From: AV80 sp035536995
GTDB lineage: Bacteria > Verrucomicrobiota > Verrucomicrobiia > Chthoniobacterales > UBA10450
DNA: 64,000 bases
NCBI GenBank assembly: GCA_035536995.1
Contig: DATLNB010000047.1
Coordinates: forward strand, 15,561-79,560
Direction: 5' to 3'
Made by a program: the position numbers and the translations under genes. Position 1 is the stretch's first letter; the number at the start of each line of letters is the position of its first letter. The notes below the pieces were generated by a model. That model was given only the letters and a program-made list of their open reading frames with translations. It was not told the origin of the DNA and did no database searches. Positions 17,434 to 26,002 of the stretch are shown here, piece by piece.

Positions 17434-18909
17434 ATGATGCGACGCGCCCGCTCGGAATCCGCTCTTACTTCGCTTGCCGCGATGGTGCTCCTAACGATTG
17501 TCCCAGCCACCGCGCTCGCTCAGGAACCGTCGCCTTCGCCGACGCCGACCCCCACGCCGCCGCTTTACTCCGCGCAAACACTCGCAGAACTGAAACAAAT
17601 CCAGCAGGCTTCGTTGAAGAGCGATTACGCGTACCGGCAGGTCGCGCACCTCTGCAATAACATCGGCCCGCGATTGACCGGCTCTGCCCAGGCGCAGAAG
17701 GCGGTGGATTACGTCGCGGCTGAATTGAAGGCCCTCGGCCTCGAAGTGCAGCTCGAGAAATTGATGGTGCCGCACTGGGTCCGCGGCGAGGAAACTGCCG
17801 CCTTGGTGGAGTTCCCCGGGATGGCTGAAAACACGACCCAAAAGATTGTTCTTTGCGCGCTCGGCTCGAGCGTGGCAACGCCCGCGGACGGATTGACCGC
17901 CGAGGTCGTCGTGGTTCGTGATTTCGATGAGCTCGAGGCGCTCGGGAAAGACAAGGTCGCGGGCAGGATCGTCCTGTTCAATTATCGTTTTGACAGGCAA
18001 ATGGCGGCGCAAAGCCGGGCAGGCGACGCTTACGGACAGGCAGTGAAGTATCGTTCTGATGGGCCGACGGCGGCCGGACGTCTTGGAGCGGTCGCGGCCC
18101 TGATTCGGTCAGTAGGTGGCGCGGAATATCGTCTGCCCCATACCGGGAACACGGATTACAAAGCCGACGCGCCGAAGATCCCCGCCGGGGCTGTGTCGGC
18201 GGAAGACGCCGATTTGATAGCGTCCCTGGTTCCACAGGGGACGGTGCGGATGCGCTTGCTCCTGACGCCGCAGACCCTGCCTGACGCCCCCAGTTTCAAC
18301 GTCATCGGCGATATCAAGGGGAGCGAGTATCCCGAGCAAATCATAATTGTCTCAGGTCACCTGGACTCATGGGATCTGGGGACGGGTGCGATCGATGACG
18401 CGGCAGGAGTGGCTGTATCGATGGAGGCGGCGAATGTAATCCGGAAACTTAACCTGCGGCCGAAACGCACGATCCGCGTGATCGCGTGGATGAACGAAGA
18501 GAACGGGCTGGTCGGCGGGAAGACGTACGCCAGGAACCGGGAGAAGGAGATTGCCAATCATTTCGCCGCCATCGAAACAGATGGCGGGGCCGGGCATCCG
18601 CTCGGGATCAATTATGCGACCAAACCGGAAGGGAAAACCTTTTTCGAACCAGTCGCAAAGATCTTGCGAAGCTCGGGCGCGGGTATACTTCAGCACGCGG
18701 AACATCCGGGAGCGGACATCGGTCCGCTGACCAAGCTGGGCGTTCCTGGCTTCAGCCCAATTCAGGATAACAGAACCTATTTCGACTACCACCACACGGC
18801 CGCCGACACCTTCGATAAAATCGTTCCCCAGGAGCTGGCGGAAAACGCAGCGGTGGTGGCAGTGACAGCTTACGCTCTGGCGAATCTCGAAAAGCCGCTG
18901 CCGCGCTGA
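17434..18909 (+). CDS. Secreted M28 aminopeptidase/carboxypeptidase Q-like peptidase
   Basis: The start at the first of two adjacent ATG codons (17434) gives 491 residues with a signal peptide ending at ALAQ and a Pro-rich linker. A PA-like insert and the M28 catalytic core follow. The zinc ligands and general base are seen in SGHLDSWDLGTGAIDDAAGV, WMNEENGLVGG, ETDGGAG and FDYHHTAADT. The arrangement matches plasma glutamate carboxypeptidase/carboxypeptidase Q relatives, with a role in peptide scavenging in the periplasm. It is divergent from the DUF885 gene, 80 bases away, so the two may share a regulatory region. Confidence 0.9.
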   Translation: MMRRARSESALTSLAAMVLLTIVPATALAQEPSPSPTPTPTPPLYSAQTLAELKQIQQASLKSDYAYRQVAHLCNNIGPRLTGSAQAQKAVDYVAAELKALGLEVQLEKLMVPHWVRGEETAALVEFPGMAENTTQKIVLCALGSSVATPADGLTAEVVVVRDFDELEALGKDKVAGRIVLFNYRFDRQMAAQSRAGDAYGQAVKYRSDGPTAAGRLGAVAALIRSVGGAEYRLPHTGNTDYKADAPKIPAGAVSAEDADLIASLVPQGTVRMRLLLTPQTLPDAPSFNVIGDIKGSEYPEQIIIVSGHLDSWDLGTGAIDDAAGVAVSMEAANVIRKLNLRPKRTIRVIAWMNEENGLVGGKTYARNREKEIANHFAAIETDGGAGHPLGINYATKPEGKTFFEPVAKILRSSGAGILQHAEHPGADIGPLTKLGVPGFSPIQDNRTYFDYHHTAADTFDKIVPQELAENAAVVAVTAYALANLEKPLPR

Positions 18910-18923
18910 AGGGCCACAAAACA

Positions 18924-18955
18924 AAAAGCCCTCGCGTCGAAACGCGAGGGCTTTT
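18924..18955. terminator. Bidirectional intrinsic terminator
   Basis: AAAAGCCCTCGCG pairs perfectly with CGCGAGGGCTTTT around a 6-base loop. The runs of A and T at both ends let it terminate the M28 peptidase gene on the plus strand and the Ser/Pro-repeat gene on the minus strand. Confidence 0.92.
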
Positions 18956-18981
18956 GTCCCTGTCTCGTTACTCCTAACTAC

Positions 18982-20292
18982 TTAGTCGCGATCCAGCTCG
19001 TAGACTTCGACCAGCGCGATGCCGGTCCCGTTGTTCACGCCGTCCACCACGGTCGTGTAAGTGCCGGGCTCGAGCCGGATCAGGATAGCGGCTTCCTGCG
19101 CATCGGTCGGAGCGATCGTGGTAGCGATCACTTCGTTCGCATTGGCCGCACTGCCCCAATTATCGTTCTGGCGAAGAAGGGTGGTGTTCTGGAACAGCTT
19201 AAGTTGTGGGTCAGCCAGGGCTGGGCTCACACCTCGCGCCGTCAAAGAAGGTCCGAGCGCGCGGATTAGCACGAGTTTCGGTCCGCCCCGGATAATAAAG
19301 CCGCCGATTAGCTGGCCCTGGCCGGTATTCACGAACCCGCGGGTCGCGATATTCGCCAGGCGATTCTCGGAGGATTCCTGCGGCGCACGGAAGCGGAAGA
19401 CGACGCCGTTCAATGTGAAGTCGCCGATGAGCAATCCATGACTGCGGGTGAGATGGCCGGTCACGGTCTCACCGGTCACGAAGGTCAACGTAAAGGTCGC
19501 GCTGAAGCTATGATCGTTATCGTCCAGGTGATGATCTTCTCTTTCATCGCTGTCCTCGTTGCAGTTGTTACCCGGGCCGCTGCTGTCGCAGTCGTCATCA
19601 TCACCATCGCCGTCGTGATCGGGCGTGCTTGCGCTGGCAAGTGCGAACGATGGAGAAGGACTCGGCGAAGCCGATGGGCTGGGCGAGGCGGACGGGCTTG
19701 GTGAAGCCGATGGGCTTGGAGATGCAGATGGACTTGGAGATGCAGATGGGCTCGGCGAAGCAGACGGTCCAGGAGAAGGCGAAGGCGACGCGCTTACCGT
19801 TACCGTGCCGAATCCGCCGAGAACGTTCGAACCCTGTTTGGCGATCATGAAAATGTTCTTTTGAGCATCGATCACGAAGCGGACGTCGAAGGAAACGCCG
19901 GTGCTGGAGGTCGCGATGGCGGAAAATCGGCCACCCAGGTGCTCCGATTCGCCGAACGTTCCCGCCCGATTGGCCGTCACCGTCTGGTTCAGCAGCGTGG
20001 CGGTAACGAAGCCGGAATTTACCGTGCCGGTGATTGTGCCTGCGGGGGTCGTCGTCAACGTGAAGGTCCCGTTATCGTTTATGGTCGCGCCGCCGAGGTA
20101 GGCCTGGTGGCCGGCGGTATCGAACACGTAAGTCGAAAGCGCCCGGTTACCCTGGACAAAGAAAACGATCCGGCCGCCTCCAGCCAGATTGCCTTCGTAA
20201 AAACCGCGCCTGCTTTCCTCCGCGAAGCCCGGGACCGCCAAAGCGATCAGGAGCGCGCAGACCTGTAAAGATCGAGACATCCATTGTTTCAT
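18982..20292 (-). CDS. Secreted Ser/Pro-repeat protein with acidic segment and one surface module
   Basis: The 436-residue protein has a signal peptide ending at PGFAEE and a beta-rich N-terminal domain to about residue 165. A low-complexity stretch built on the SPSPSA hexapeptide and an Asp/His-rich segment (DHDGDGDDDDCDSSG, EDHHLDDNDH) follow. A second beta segment (ATFTLTFVTGETVTGHLTRS) and one STRGFVNTGQGQLIGGFII module ending VEVYELD complete it. The acidic part could bind calcium or another metal. A GTAAC-N6-GTTAC palindrome lies 45 bases upstream of its start, so it is a candidate target of the adjacent two-component system. Its exact role is unknown. Confidence 0.85.
   Translation of the reverse strand: MKQWMSRSLQVCALLIALAVPGFAEESRRGFYEGNLAGGGRIVFFVQGNRALSTYVFDTAGHQAYLGGATINDNGTFTLTTTPAGTITGTVNSGFVTATLLNQTVTANRAGTFGESEHLGGRFSAIATSSTGVSFDVRFVIDAQKNIFMIAKQGSNVLGGFGTVTVSASPSPSPGPSASPSPSASPSPSASPSPSASPSPSASPSPSASPSPSPSFALASASTPDHDGDGDDDDCDSSGPGNNCNEDSDEREDHHLDDNDHSFSATFTLTFVTGETVTGHLTRSHGLLIGDFTLNGVVFRFRAPQESSENRLANIATRGFVNTGQGQLIGGFIIRGGPKLVLIRALGPSLTARGVSPALADPQLKLFQNTTLLRQNDNWGSAANANEVIATTIAPTDAQEAAILIRLEPGTYTTVVDGVNNGTGIALVEVYELDRD
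19651..19788. repeat. 18-bp tandem repeat encoding the SPSPSA stretch
   Basis: About seven degenerate copies of an 18-bp unit of the form GGCGAAGCCGATGGGCTT are tandemly arranged and read as SPSPSA on the minus strand. Copies differ at third positions. Unit length is a multiple of three, so copy-number change would lengthen or shorten the linker without breaking the gene. Confidence 0.88.
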
Positions 20293-20336
20293 GCGCCCAT
20301 TTCAACACCACAGCGCGAGCGATTCCACCTGACAAA

Positions 20337-20354
20337 GGTAACGTGATTGTTACC
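20337..20354. promoter_or_regulatory. Candidate response-regulator operator GTAAC-N6-GTTAC
   Basis: The sequence GGTAACGTGATTGTTACC is a perfect palindrome in its 6-bp arms. It lies 45 bases upstream of the Ser/Pro-repeat gene start. The same pattern with the same 6-base spacer occurs upstream of the response regulator gene at 22535-22554. Two identical-pattern palindromes in front of the regulator and a neighbouring gene suggest its binding site. Confidence 0.55.
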
Positions 20355-20372
20355 CGGCACGAAGACGACTCG

Positions 20373-21755
20373 TTAGGCCAGCACTGCTTCGGGCTGTCGC
20401 GCCCCTGCTACTACTCCCGCGAGGGTAAGACGAAATTCCGTCCACTCGTCATCAGAGCGAATCAATTCGAGGCGGCCGCCATGGGCCTTCGCCAATTCGC
20501 AGGCAATGCTCAATCCTAATCCCTGTCCCGAAATGCGGGCATCCGGACGCGCTCGATAAAAACGCTCGAAAATATGGGGCGCTCGCTCGGGCGGAATCGG
20601 TTCTCCATTGTTCTTCACGGTCACTTCCGCTTCACCGTTGACGTTGCGCGCATAGATACAGATGCACCCCTCGGGCTCATTGTACTTGATCGCGTTCTCC
20701 AAAAGATTTTGCACGATGAGCGAGACCGCGCGCCGGTCGGCGACCAGGGGCAATTCCTGGGGCAAGTCTGCCTCCACCTCGAGGCCTTCCGCTTCGGCCA
20801 TCACGCTCGCGTCTTCGCAGGCCCCGCGAAGCACCTCGCAGAGGTCGAATTGTTCCCGGTTCAAGACCAGGCGCCCCGCGTCCGACCGGGCCAGAAGCAA
20901 AAGGTTCTCTGCAATCGAAGTTAATTGGTGGACCTGATGGAGGAGCGCATCCGCGCGAGTCTGCTGTTTCGACGGCGTGTCCGGATCAGTGAGGATTTCT
21001 TCAATTCCCGCGCGCAAGACTGAGATGGGCGTTTTCAAGTGATGGGACGCTTCGGCGGAAAAACGGACTGACTGTTCGAAGCTCCGCTGTAACCGGTCGA
21101 GCGTGACATTCATTACCTTGATCAGCTCGGCAATTTCGTCCTCGGTGGGTGGGACTGGAAGACGTTGGTCGAGATTGTCCACACTGATCCGGGAGGCCGC
21201 GTGGCTGATTGCTTCGACCGGAGCGAGCGCCTGCCTCGCGACCCATCGGCCGCCGATCGTGATGACGATCAGAACCGTCGGGATCGCCCCTACCATTCCA
21301 AGGAGGATGTCCCAGCCAATGCGATTTACTTCCCTCATGTCGGCGCCGACACAAAGGGTTAGTCCGTTCCACTGATAGGTGCCCATTCGAATACTGCGTT
21401 CATCGATCTTGCGCGTGTGCACGTTCTCAATGCCGTCAAGCATTCCGGAAGGCGGAACATTGGCGGATCGATAAATGATTTCCCCAGCCGGTCCGCGGAT
21501 CTCGATGAAGCGGTCTTTTAACGCGAGCGGGACGAACTTTTCCTGGAAAGCCCGGCTGTTGGTCGCCAGGCCGCCCTCGAAGTTTTCCACGTCGCGGAAC
21601 AACTCCCGGGCGTCGAGAGCAAGGCGCTCATCGAAGGCCTTCATTTCCCAGAACCGCATGATGGTCCACGTCGTGGTTGCACCCGCGAGGGTGGCGACAA
21701 CCGCAAGGGCCGCGGCGTAAACCGCGAGTTTCCAACGCAGAGGCCAGCGCTTCAT
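20373..21755 (-). CDS. Membrane sensor histidine kinase (OmpR/CusS type)
   Basis: The ATG at 21755 overlaps the response regulator stop as ATGA and puts a transmembrane helix (WKLAVYAAALAVVATLAGA) at the very front; the longer open frame has no such head. The protein is 460 residues. A periplasmic sensor region of about 115 residues is followed by a second helix (MVGAIPTVLIVITIGG) and a HAMP segment. The HisKA His is in SAEASHHLKTPISVLRAG, and the ATPase has N box NLLENAIKYNEPEG and G box GQGLGLSIACELAKAHGG. This layout resembles heavy-metal sensors, but the stimulus cannot be read from the sequence. Confidence 0.92.
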   Translation of the reverse strand: MKRWPLRWKLAVYAAALAVVATLAGATTTWTIMRFWEMKAFDERLALDARELFRDVENFEGGLATNSRAFQEKFVPLALKDRFIEIRGPAGEIIYRSANVPPSGMLDGIENVHTRKIDERSIRMGTYQWNGLTLCVGADMREVNRIGWDILLGMVGAIPTVLIVITIGGRWVARQALAPVEAISHAASRISVDNLDQRLPVPPTEDEIAELIKVMNVTLDRLQRSFEQSVRFSAEASHHLKTPISVLRAGIEEILTDPDTPSKQQTRADALLHQVHQLTSIAENLLLLARSDAGRLVLNREQFDLCEVLRGACEDASVMAEAEGLEVEADLPQELPLVADRRAVSLIVQNLLENAIKYNEPEGCICIYARNVNGEAEVTVKNNGEPIPPERAPHIFERFYRARPDARISGQGLGLSIACELAKAHGGRLELIRSDDEWTEFRLTLAGVVAGARQPEAVLA

Positions 21756-22423
21756 TCTGATTCGGCTTCGCGGATCGTGTAGCCGACATGCCGAACGGTG
21801 TGGATCAGGGGCGGATTGCCGATTTTTTTTCGTAACCGGCCAACGAAGACTTCCACCAGTTTCATGTCGTACTCGTGCTCGCGTTCCCAGACGCGTTCGC
21901 ACAATTCCGTGCGGGTGAAAACGCGCCCCGGCTCGCGCATGAGCACTTTTAGCAAGGTTAGCTCGCGAGTGGAAAGCTCGATCTGCCGCTCGCCGCGGTG
22001 CACTTCCTGGCTTGCCTGGTGGAGGGTGAGATCGCCCACGCGCAGGACCAGCTCCGGTTCCTCCGCATAACGGCGTCCGAGCGCGCGGACCCGGGCCAGC
22101 AGCTCCTGCATTGCGAACGGCTTGGCTAGATAATCGTCCGCCCCGAGCTGGAGCCCGGTGACGCGGTCGTTTAATTCCCCGCGTGCCGTCAGCATGAGGA
22201 CGCGATGGGAGAGATTTTTCGCGCGCATCCGTTTCAAAACTTCGAAGCCATCCATTCCGGGTAAGCCGACGTCGAGGACCACGAGATCGAACGCCGTTCG
22301 TTCCGCTTCGCCAAGCGCCGTCTCGCCGTCGTGAATGACGACGGGATCGTGCCCCGCCTCGGTGAGGGCGGACGCCACGTGCCGGGCGAGCCGGACCTCG
22401 TCATCTACGACCAGGATGTGCAT
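21752..22423 (-). CDS. OmpR family response regulator
   Basis: The 223-residue protein has a receiver domain with acidic pocket VVDDE, phospho-acceptor Asp in VVLDVGLPGMDG, Thr in MLTARGE and Lys in LAKPF. A C-terminal winged helix follows (TRELTLLKVLMREPGRVFTRTELCERVW, VEVFVGRLRKKIG). It is the first gene of the two-component operon and overlaps the kinase start by ATGA. A palindrome GTAAC-N6-GTTAC about 112 bases upstream may be an autoregulatory site. Confidence 0.94.
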   Translation of the reverse strand: MHILVVDDEVRLARHVASALTEAGHDPVVIHDGETALGEAERTAFDLVVLDVGLPGMDGFEVLKRMRAKNLSHRVLMLTARGELNDRVTGLQLGADDYLAKPFAMQELLARVRALGRRYAEEPELVLRVGDLTLHQASQEVHRGERQIELSTRELTLLKVLMREPGRVFTRTELCERVWEREHEYDMKLVEVFVGRLRKKIGNPPLIHTVRHVGYTIREAESE

Positions 22424-22534
22424 GCTTTTATCACCAGAGCAGGGGCCGCCGACATCGACAAATCCATGCTCGGTCGGGACGCAAGAGCGTCATCACGCAC
22501 GGTATGGGCGCGAATCCGTGCAGCGAGTGCGTAA

Positions 22535-22554
22535 AAGTAACGCCTTTGTTACTT
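22535..22554. promoter_or_regulatory. Candidate autoregulatory operator GTAAC-N6-GTTAC
   Basis: AAGTAACGCCTTTGTTACTT is a perfect palindrome with 7-bp arms and a 6-base spacer. It is located upstream of the response regulator gene. It shares the GTAAC-N6-GTTAC core with the site at 20337-20354 in front of the Ser/Pro-repeat gene. It partly overlaps the stop codon of the small upstream gene. Confidence 0.55.
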
Positions 22555-22723
22555 ATGCAGCGAGCAGGTCTTGTTCGTCGAAGGCCGCGATAATTTCGCA
22601 ACCGATCAGGAGCTTGGCCAGGTCGTCGCAATCGCGAAGGGCTTTGTCAGTCAGCAGGCGCAGCCAAAAATCCGATGGGATATCTTCCGACTTCGAGGGT
22701 TCGACCACGGCTGGATTGAGCAT
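22553..22723 (-). CDS. Small 56-residue protein of unknown function
   Basis: The open frame starts MLNPAVVEPSKSEDIPSDFW and ends AAFDEQDLLAA. An AAGG sequence lies 6 bases before the ATG as a plausible ribosome binding site. The composition looks protein-like: acidic, helical and without low-complexity. It has no family I recognise and no Cys pair or membrane helix. It precedes the response regulator on the same strand by about 130 bases. Alternatively this is part of the regulator leader and not translated. Confidence 0.4.
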   Translation of the reverse strand: MLNPAVVEPSKSEDIPSDFWLRLLTDKALRDCDDLAKLLIGCEIIAAFDEQDLLAA

Positions 22724-22767
22724 GACCCGACCTTAGCAACGCACATGCCACCGCCGCCATTGCGGCG

Positions 22768-22854
22768 GAAATCCCAAGTTTCAAATCCCAAGCTCCAAAT
22801 CGAGTCCGCCACGCGCCCCTTTTGGGGTTTGGGATTTCGGATTTGGGATTTCCC
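22768..22854. repeat. Imperfect inverted repeat built from AAATCCCAAGCTCC units
   Basis: The left arm holds GGAAATCCCAAG and CAAATCCCAAGCTCC. The right arm, GGGTTTGGGATTTCGGATTT followed by GGGATTT, is roughly its reverse complement, so the whole can form a long hairpin next to tRNA-His. The same unit occurs at 63507-63682. The rest of 22424-23093, apart from the small ORF and the tRNA, shows no gene. Confidence 0.75.
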
Positions 22855-22870
22855 GCGCGCGGCGCGGGCG

Positions 22871-22943
22871 GGTGACCGACGGGACTCGAACCCGCAACAG
22901 CCAGAATCACAATCTGGAGCTCTACCATTGAGCTACGGTCACC
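22871..22943 (-). tRNA. tRNA-His (anticodon GTG)
   Basis: The reverse strand gives a complete cloverleaf. GTGACCG pairs with CGGTCAC, and an extra encoded G at position -1 faces discriminator C, the hallmark of tRNA-His. The anticodon stem CCAGA/TCTGG encloses TTGTGAT with anticodon GTG. The T loop is TTCGAGT. Confidence 0.96.
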
Positions 22944-23093
22944 AAAACGAGAGCCAGATTCTAGTTTTTCGAACGCTCTTTGCAAACGTGAAACCGGCCT
23001 CGCTGGCACGCTGGCCGCTTTAATTGAAACCGCAGTGCTCTCGGGCATTGCAACTCAACCAACCACATGACTAGTCTCAGGCTTCTCCAAAGC

Positions 23094-25199
23094 ATGAAAA
23101 AAATCGGGCTGCTGCTTTTCGCCGGTTTTTGTCTGGCCCTCGCGCCTGTTCGTCTCGCTGCGCAGTCCGACGATCCGAGCGACGTTTTTCTGAAGGCCTA
23201 CATGACCTCGCAGCAGGGTGAAAAACTCGAACACGACAATCAGCTCCAGGCCGCGCTCGCGAAGTTCCGTTTTGCCGGCAGCCTTCTCGAGGAGCTCAAG
23301 AAAACCCATGGCGACTGGCAGCGCGCAATCGTTGATTACCGGAGCCGCAAAATCAGCGAAAATATTATCCGAGTGCAGGGCAAGCTCGGCACTCAAAAAG
23401 ACCTGGCAGCGACGTCGAACGTTCCGCCTCCAGCAGCATCGAACCCGCCCGTTTTGCCGAAGAAGTCCGGGCCTCCGGAGCCAAGCGTCGAAGTTACCGC
23501 GCCACCGGCCAGTCAACCGAAGCCAGCCGCTGAAAAACCAGTGCCTGTGATCGCGCAAACCGCCCCGAGTCCTTCTGTCGCGAGCGACGCGGCGATAAAG
23601 GAAGCGACCAAAAAATTGCAGGACAAAGTCGATCAGCTCCAAAGTGAGCTCGAGAAGTCGCGGAACCAGTACGATGCCGTGGCGAAAGAGAAGGAGACGC
23701 TGAACGGCCGGTTGCAGGAGACCAACACGAAGCTGGAGCAGGCCCAGGGCGAGCTGGAGAAAACCAAAGGCGCGGAACAGGAAGTTCGCAGCCAACTGGC
23801 ATCAGCGGAAGAGTCTTTGAAGAAAATTGCCGGGAGCGACCGGGAAGATTCCAAGAAGCAGGAGGCGCTTCGGGCCGAGATCAACCAGTTGAAGAAGGCG
23901 CTCGCATCGGCTGAAAAGGGCCGCGCGGCCGCCGAGAAGGAGAAGGATGCCGAGAGCGCGAAAGTGACCGCCGTCACGAAGGAGCGCAATCAACTACTGG
24001 CGGATTTGAAGACGGCGAAGCAAGCCCAGGAGCGGGTCCAAGGGCTCGTCTCGGAAAACACCGATCTTAAGTCGAAGCTCGCCCTGGCCGAAAAGACGGT
24101 TCGGGAGATCAGCGCGGACAAGCCGAAGAAGGAACAGGAAGTCGCTGAAGTGAAACGGCAGGTGGAGCAGTTGAGGCAGCAGCTCGCGGCCAGCCAAAAG
24201 CAAAACCGGGACTTCGAAGTGACCGTCGCCGACCTGCGCTCGCAATTGGCGGAGGCCGGGACCGAGTTGGAGAAGGCCAAGCTGACCGGCGCCAACCCGG
24301 AAGAAACCGCCCGGTTGATGAAGGAGAACGACATGCTCCGCAAGATCGTTCTGAGGGAGCGCCAGGAAGAAGCCCGACGAGAGCAGGCCAAAAAACTTAT
24401 GCTCGCCGAGTTCGAGAAGCTTCAGATCAAGTCGGACACATTGAACCAGCAAATCGAGTTGCTGGCTCAGCCTGTGACGAAACTGACCGAGGCCGAGCTG
24501 GCCTTGCTCCGTCAGCCTGTGGTCGCGGTCTCGGATGTCGCGCCGACCTCTTCGTCAGGAACGTTTGCGCTCGCAAAACAGCAGGGCCCGACGAAACCCA
24601 GTGCGCCGGCCGGCCCGACGGTGCAGACCAGCGCCCCGGCCGTTCCGGATGAGCTCGCCTCCGTGGCGCGAGACGCCAAAGAAAATTTTGAGAAAGGGAA
24701 GTATCGGGCCGCTGAAAAGCAGTACCAGGAGATTCTGACCAAGGCGCCGAATAATCTCTATTCACTCTCCAACCTCGGGGTTGTGTATTTCCGCACCGGC
24801 AAGTGGAAAGCGGCCGAGCTCACCTTGAAGAAAGCGGTCGCGCTCGCGCCAAAAGATGAGTTCGCGCACACCACCTTGGGCATCGTTTATTACCGCCAGA
24901 GCAAATTTGACGACGCGATCACCGAGTTGACCACAGCCCTCGGGATCAATCCGAAGAGCGCAACGGCGCACAATTATCTCGGCATCACCGCGAGCCAAAA
25001 GGGTTGGCAGGAGGCGGCTGAGAAAGAGATGCTAGACGCGATCGCCGCGAATCCGGACTACGCCGACGCGCATTTCAATCTGGCGGTTGTTTATGCGACG
25101 AGCCAGCCGCCCGCGAGAGAGCAGGCAAAGCTGCACTATGTGAAGGCGACTTCGCTCGGCGCGCAGCCTGATCCAGCGCTCGAAAAACTCCTCAGATAG
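23094..25199 (+). CDS. Exported coiled-coil protein with C-terminal TPR repeats
   Basis: The start at 23094 (MKKIGLLLFAGFCLALAPV) begins a clean signal peptide; an ATG at 23067 adds nine residues. The 701-residue protein has a short helical domain to about residue 110 and a Pro-rich linker. A long coiled coil (about 165-480) is full of Glu, Lys and Gln heptads. At least three C-terminal TPRs follow (AKENFEKGKYRAAEKQYQEI, NLGVVYFRTGKWKAAELTLK, and TTLGIVYYRQSKFDDAI). It is probably a periplasmic or envelope scaffold. I cannot name partners. It stands alone between tRNA-His and the DUF2071 gene. Confidence 0.87.
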   Translation: MKKIGLLLFAGFCLALAPVRLAAQSDDPSDVFLKAYMTSQQGEKLEHDNQLQAALAKFRFAGSLLEELKKTHGDWQRAIVDYRSRKISENIIRVQGKLGTQKDLAATSNVPPPAASNPPVLPKKSGPPEPSVEVTAPPASQPKPAAEKPVPVIAQTAPSPSVASDAAIKEATKKLQDKVDQLQSELEKSRNQYDAVAKEKETLNGRLQETNTKLEQAQGELEKTKGAEQEVRSQLASAEESLKKIAGSDREDSKKQEALRAEINQLKKALASAEKGRAAAEKEKDAESAKVTAVTKERNQLLADLKTAKQAQERVQGLVSENTDLKSKLALAEKTVREISADKPKKEQEVAEVKRQVEQLRQQLAASQKQNRDFEVTVADLRSQLAEAGTELEKAKLTGANPEETARLMKENDMLRKIVLRERQEEARREQAKKLMLAEFEKLQIKSDTLNQQIELLAQPVTKLTEAELALLRQPVVAVSDVAPTSSSGTFALAKQQGPTKPSAPAGPTVQTSAPAVPDELASVARDAKENFEKGKYRAAEKQYQEILTKAPNNLYSLSNLGVVYFRTGKWKAAELTLKKAVALAPKDEFAHTTLGIVYYRQSKFDDAITELTTALGINPKSATAHNYLGITASQKGWQEAAEKEMLDAIAANPDYADAHFNLAVVYATSQPPAREQAKLHYVKATSLGAQPDPALEKLLR

Positions 25200-25260
25200 T
25201 GGATCGCGCGCTGGGTCGCGCGATGCTAATCAAACGTCGAGCGAAATTGCTCGATCCACG

Positions 25261-25974
25261 ATGCGACCGTTTCTCACCGCCGAGTGGCGTTATCTCGCCA
25301 TGTTGAACTTCGCGGTCGATCCACACATCCTTCAACCGTTGGTTCCGCCGCAGACGGAGCTGGATTTCCATGACGGGGCGACCTTCGTCAGCGTCGTCGG
25401 GTTCATGTTTCTGAATACACGAGTGATCGGCCTGCCGATCCCTTTTCATCGTCACTTTGAAGAGGTGAATCTGCGTTTCTATGTGCGCCGCAAGACGGCG
25501 GACGAATGGCGGCGCGGGGTCGTATTTGTCCGCGAGCTCGTGCCGCGACGCGCGATTGCCCTGATCGCGCGAACAATTTACGGCGAGCCGTACCTGGCGT
25601 TGCCGATGCGCCACACGCTAGAGCAAAAGGAGAACAAGGTTTTCGCTCAGTACGAATGGTATCGCGGTCGGCGCTGGGAAACCGTTGCCATGACTGCCAC
25701 CGGGCAACCGCAAAACGCCGCCAGCGGTTCGCATGAGGAGTTTATTACCGAGCATTATTGGGGATACACCGCGCGCGGAAACCGATGCAGCGAGTATCGA
25801 GTCGAGCATCCCCGGTGGCGGTTGTGGACTGCGGAAACCACGAAGTTAGATGCAGACGTCGCTACCCTCTACGGACCGCGGTTCGTCGAAACCTTAGGTG
25901 CCAAACCCGTTTCCGGTTTCATCGCCGAAGGTTCCCCGATCGTGGTGCATCACCGGAGCCCCGAGTCCTTTTAG
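25261..25974 (+). CDS. DUF2071 family protein (YqjF-like)
   Basis: The 237 residues show the pattern of DUF2071: an opening MRPFLTAEWRYLAMLNFAVD, LDFHDGATFVSVVGFMFLNTR, PFHRHFEEVNLRFYVRR, VVFVRELVPRRAIALIAR and a later ITEHYWGY. The fold is related to acetoacetate decarboxylase, but the catalytic lysine of that enzyme cannot be placed with confidence. The function is unknown. It follows the coiled-coil gene by 61 bases on the same strand and faces aconitase convergently. Confidence 0.87.
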   Translation: MRPFLTAEWRYLAMLNFAVDPHILQPLVPPQTELDFHDGATFVSVVGFMFLNTRVIGLPIPFHRHFEEVNLRFYVRRKTADEWRRGVVFVRELVPRRAIALIARTIYGEPYLALPMRHTLEQKENKVFAQYEWYRGRRWETVAMTATGQPQNAASGSHEEFITEHYWGYTARGNRCSEYRVEHPRWRLWTAETTKLDADVATLYGPRFVETLGAKPVSGFIAEGSPIVVHHRSPESF

Positions 25975-26002
25975 CCGACGGCCGCGGACGCGGGTAGCGA
26001 GC

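Noticed and set aside
19651..19788. Possible CRISPR array
   Set aside because: The units are contiguous 18-bp codon repeats without spacers and encode a Ser/Pro/Ala linker.
18982..20292. Autotransporter or adhesin with a beta-barrel
   Set aside because: No C-terminal barrel pattern is present. The end is the shared STRGFV module.
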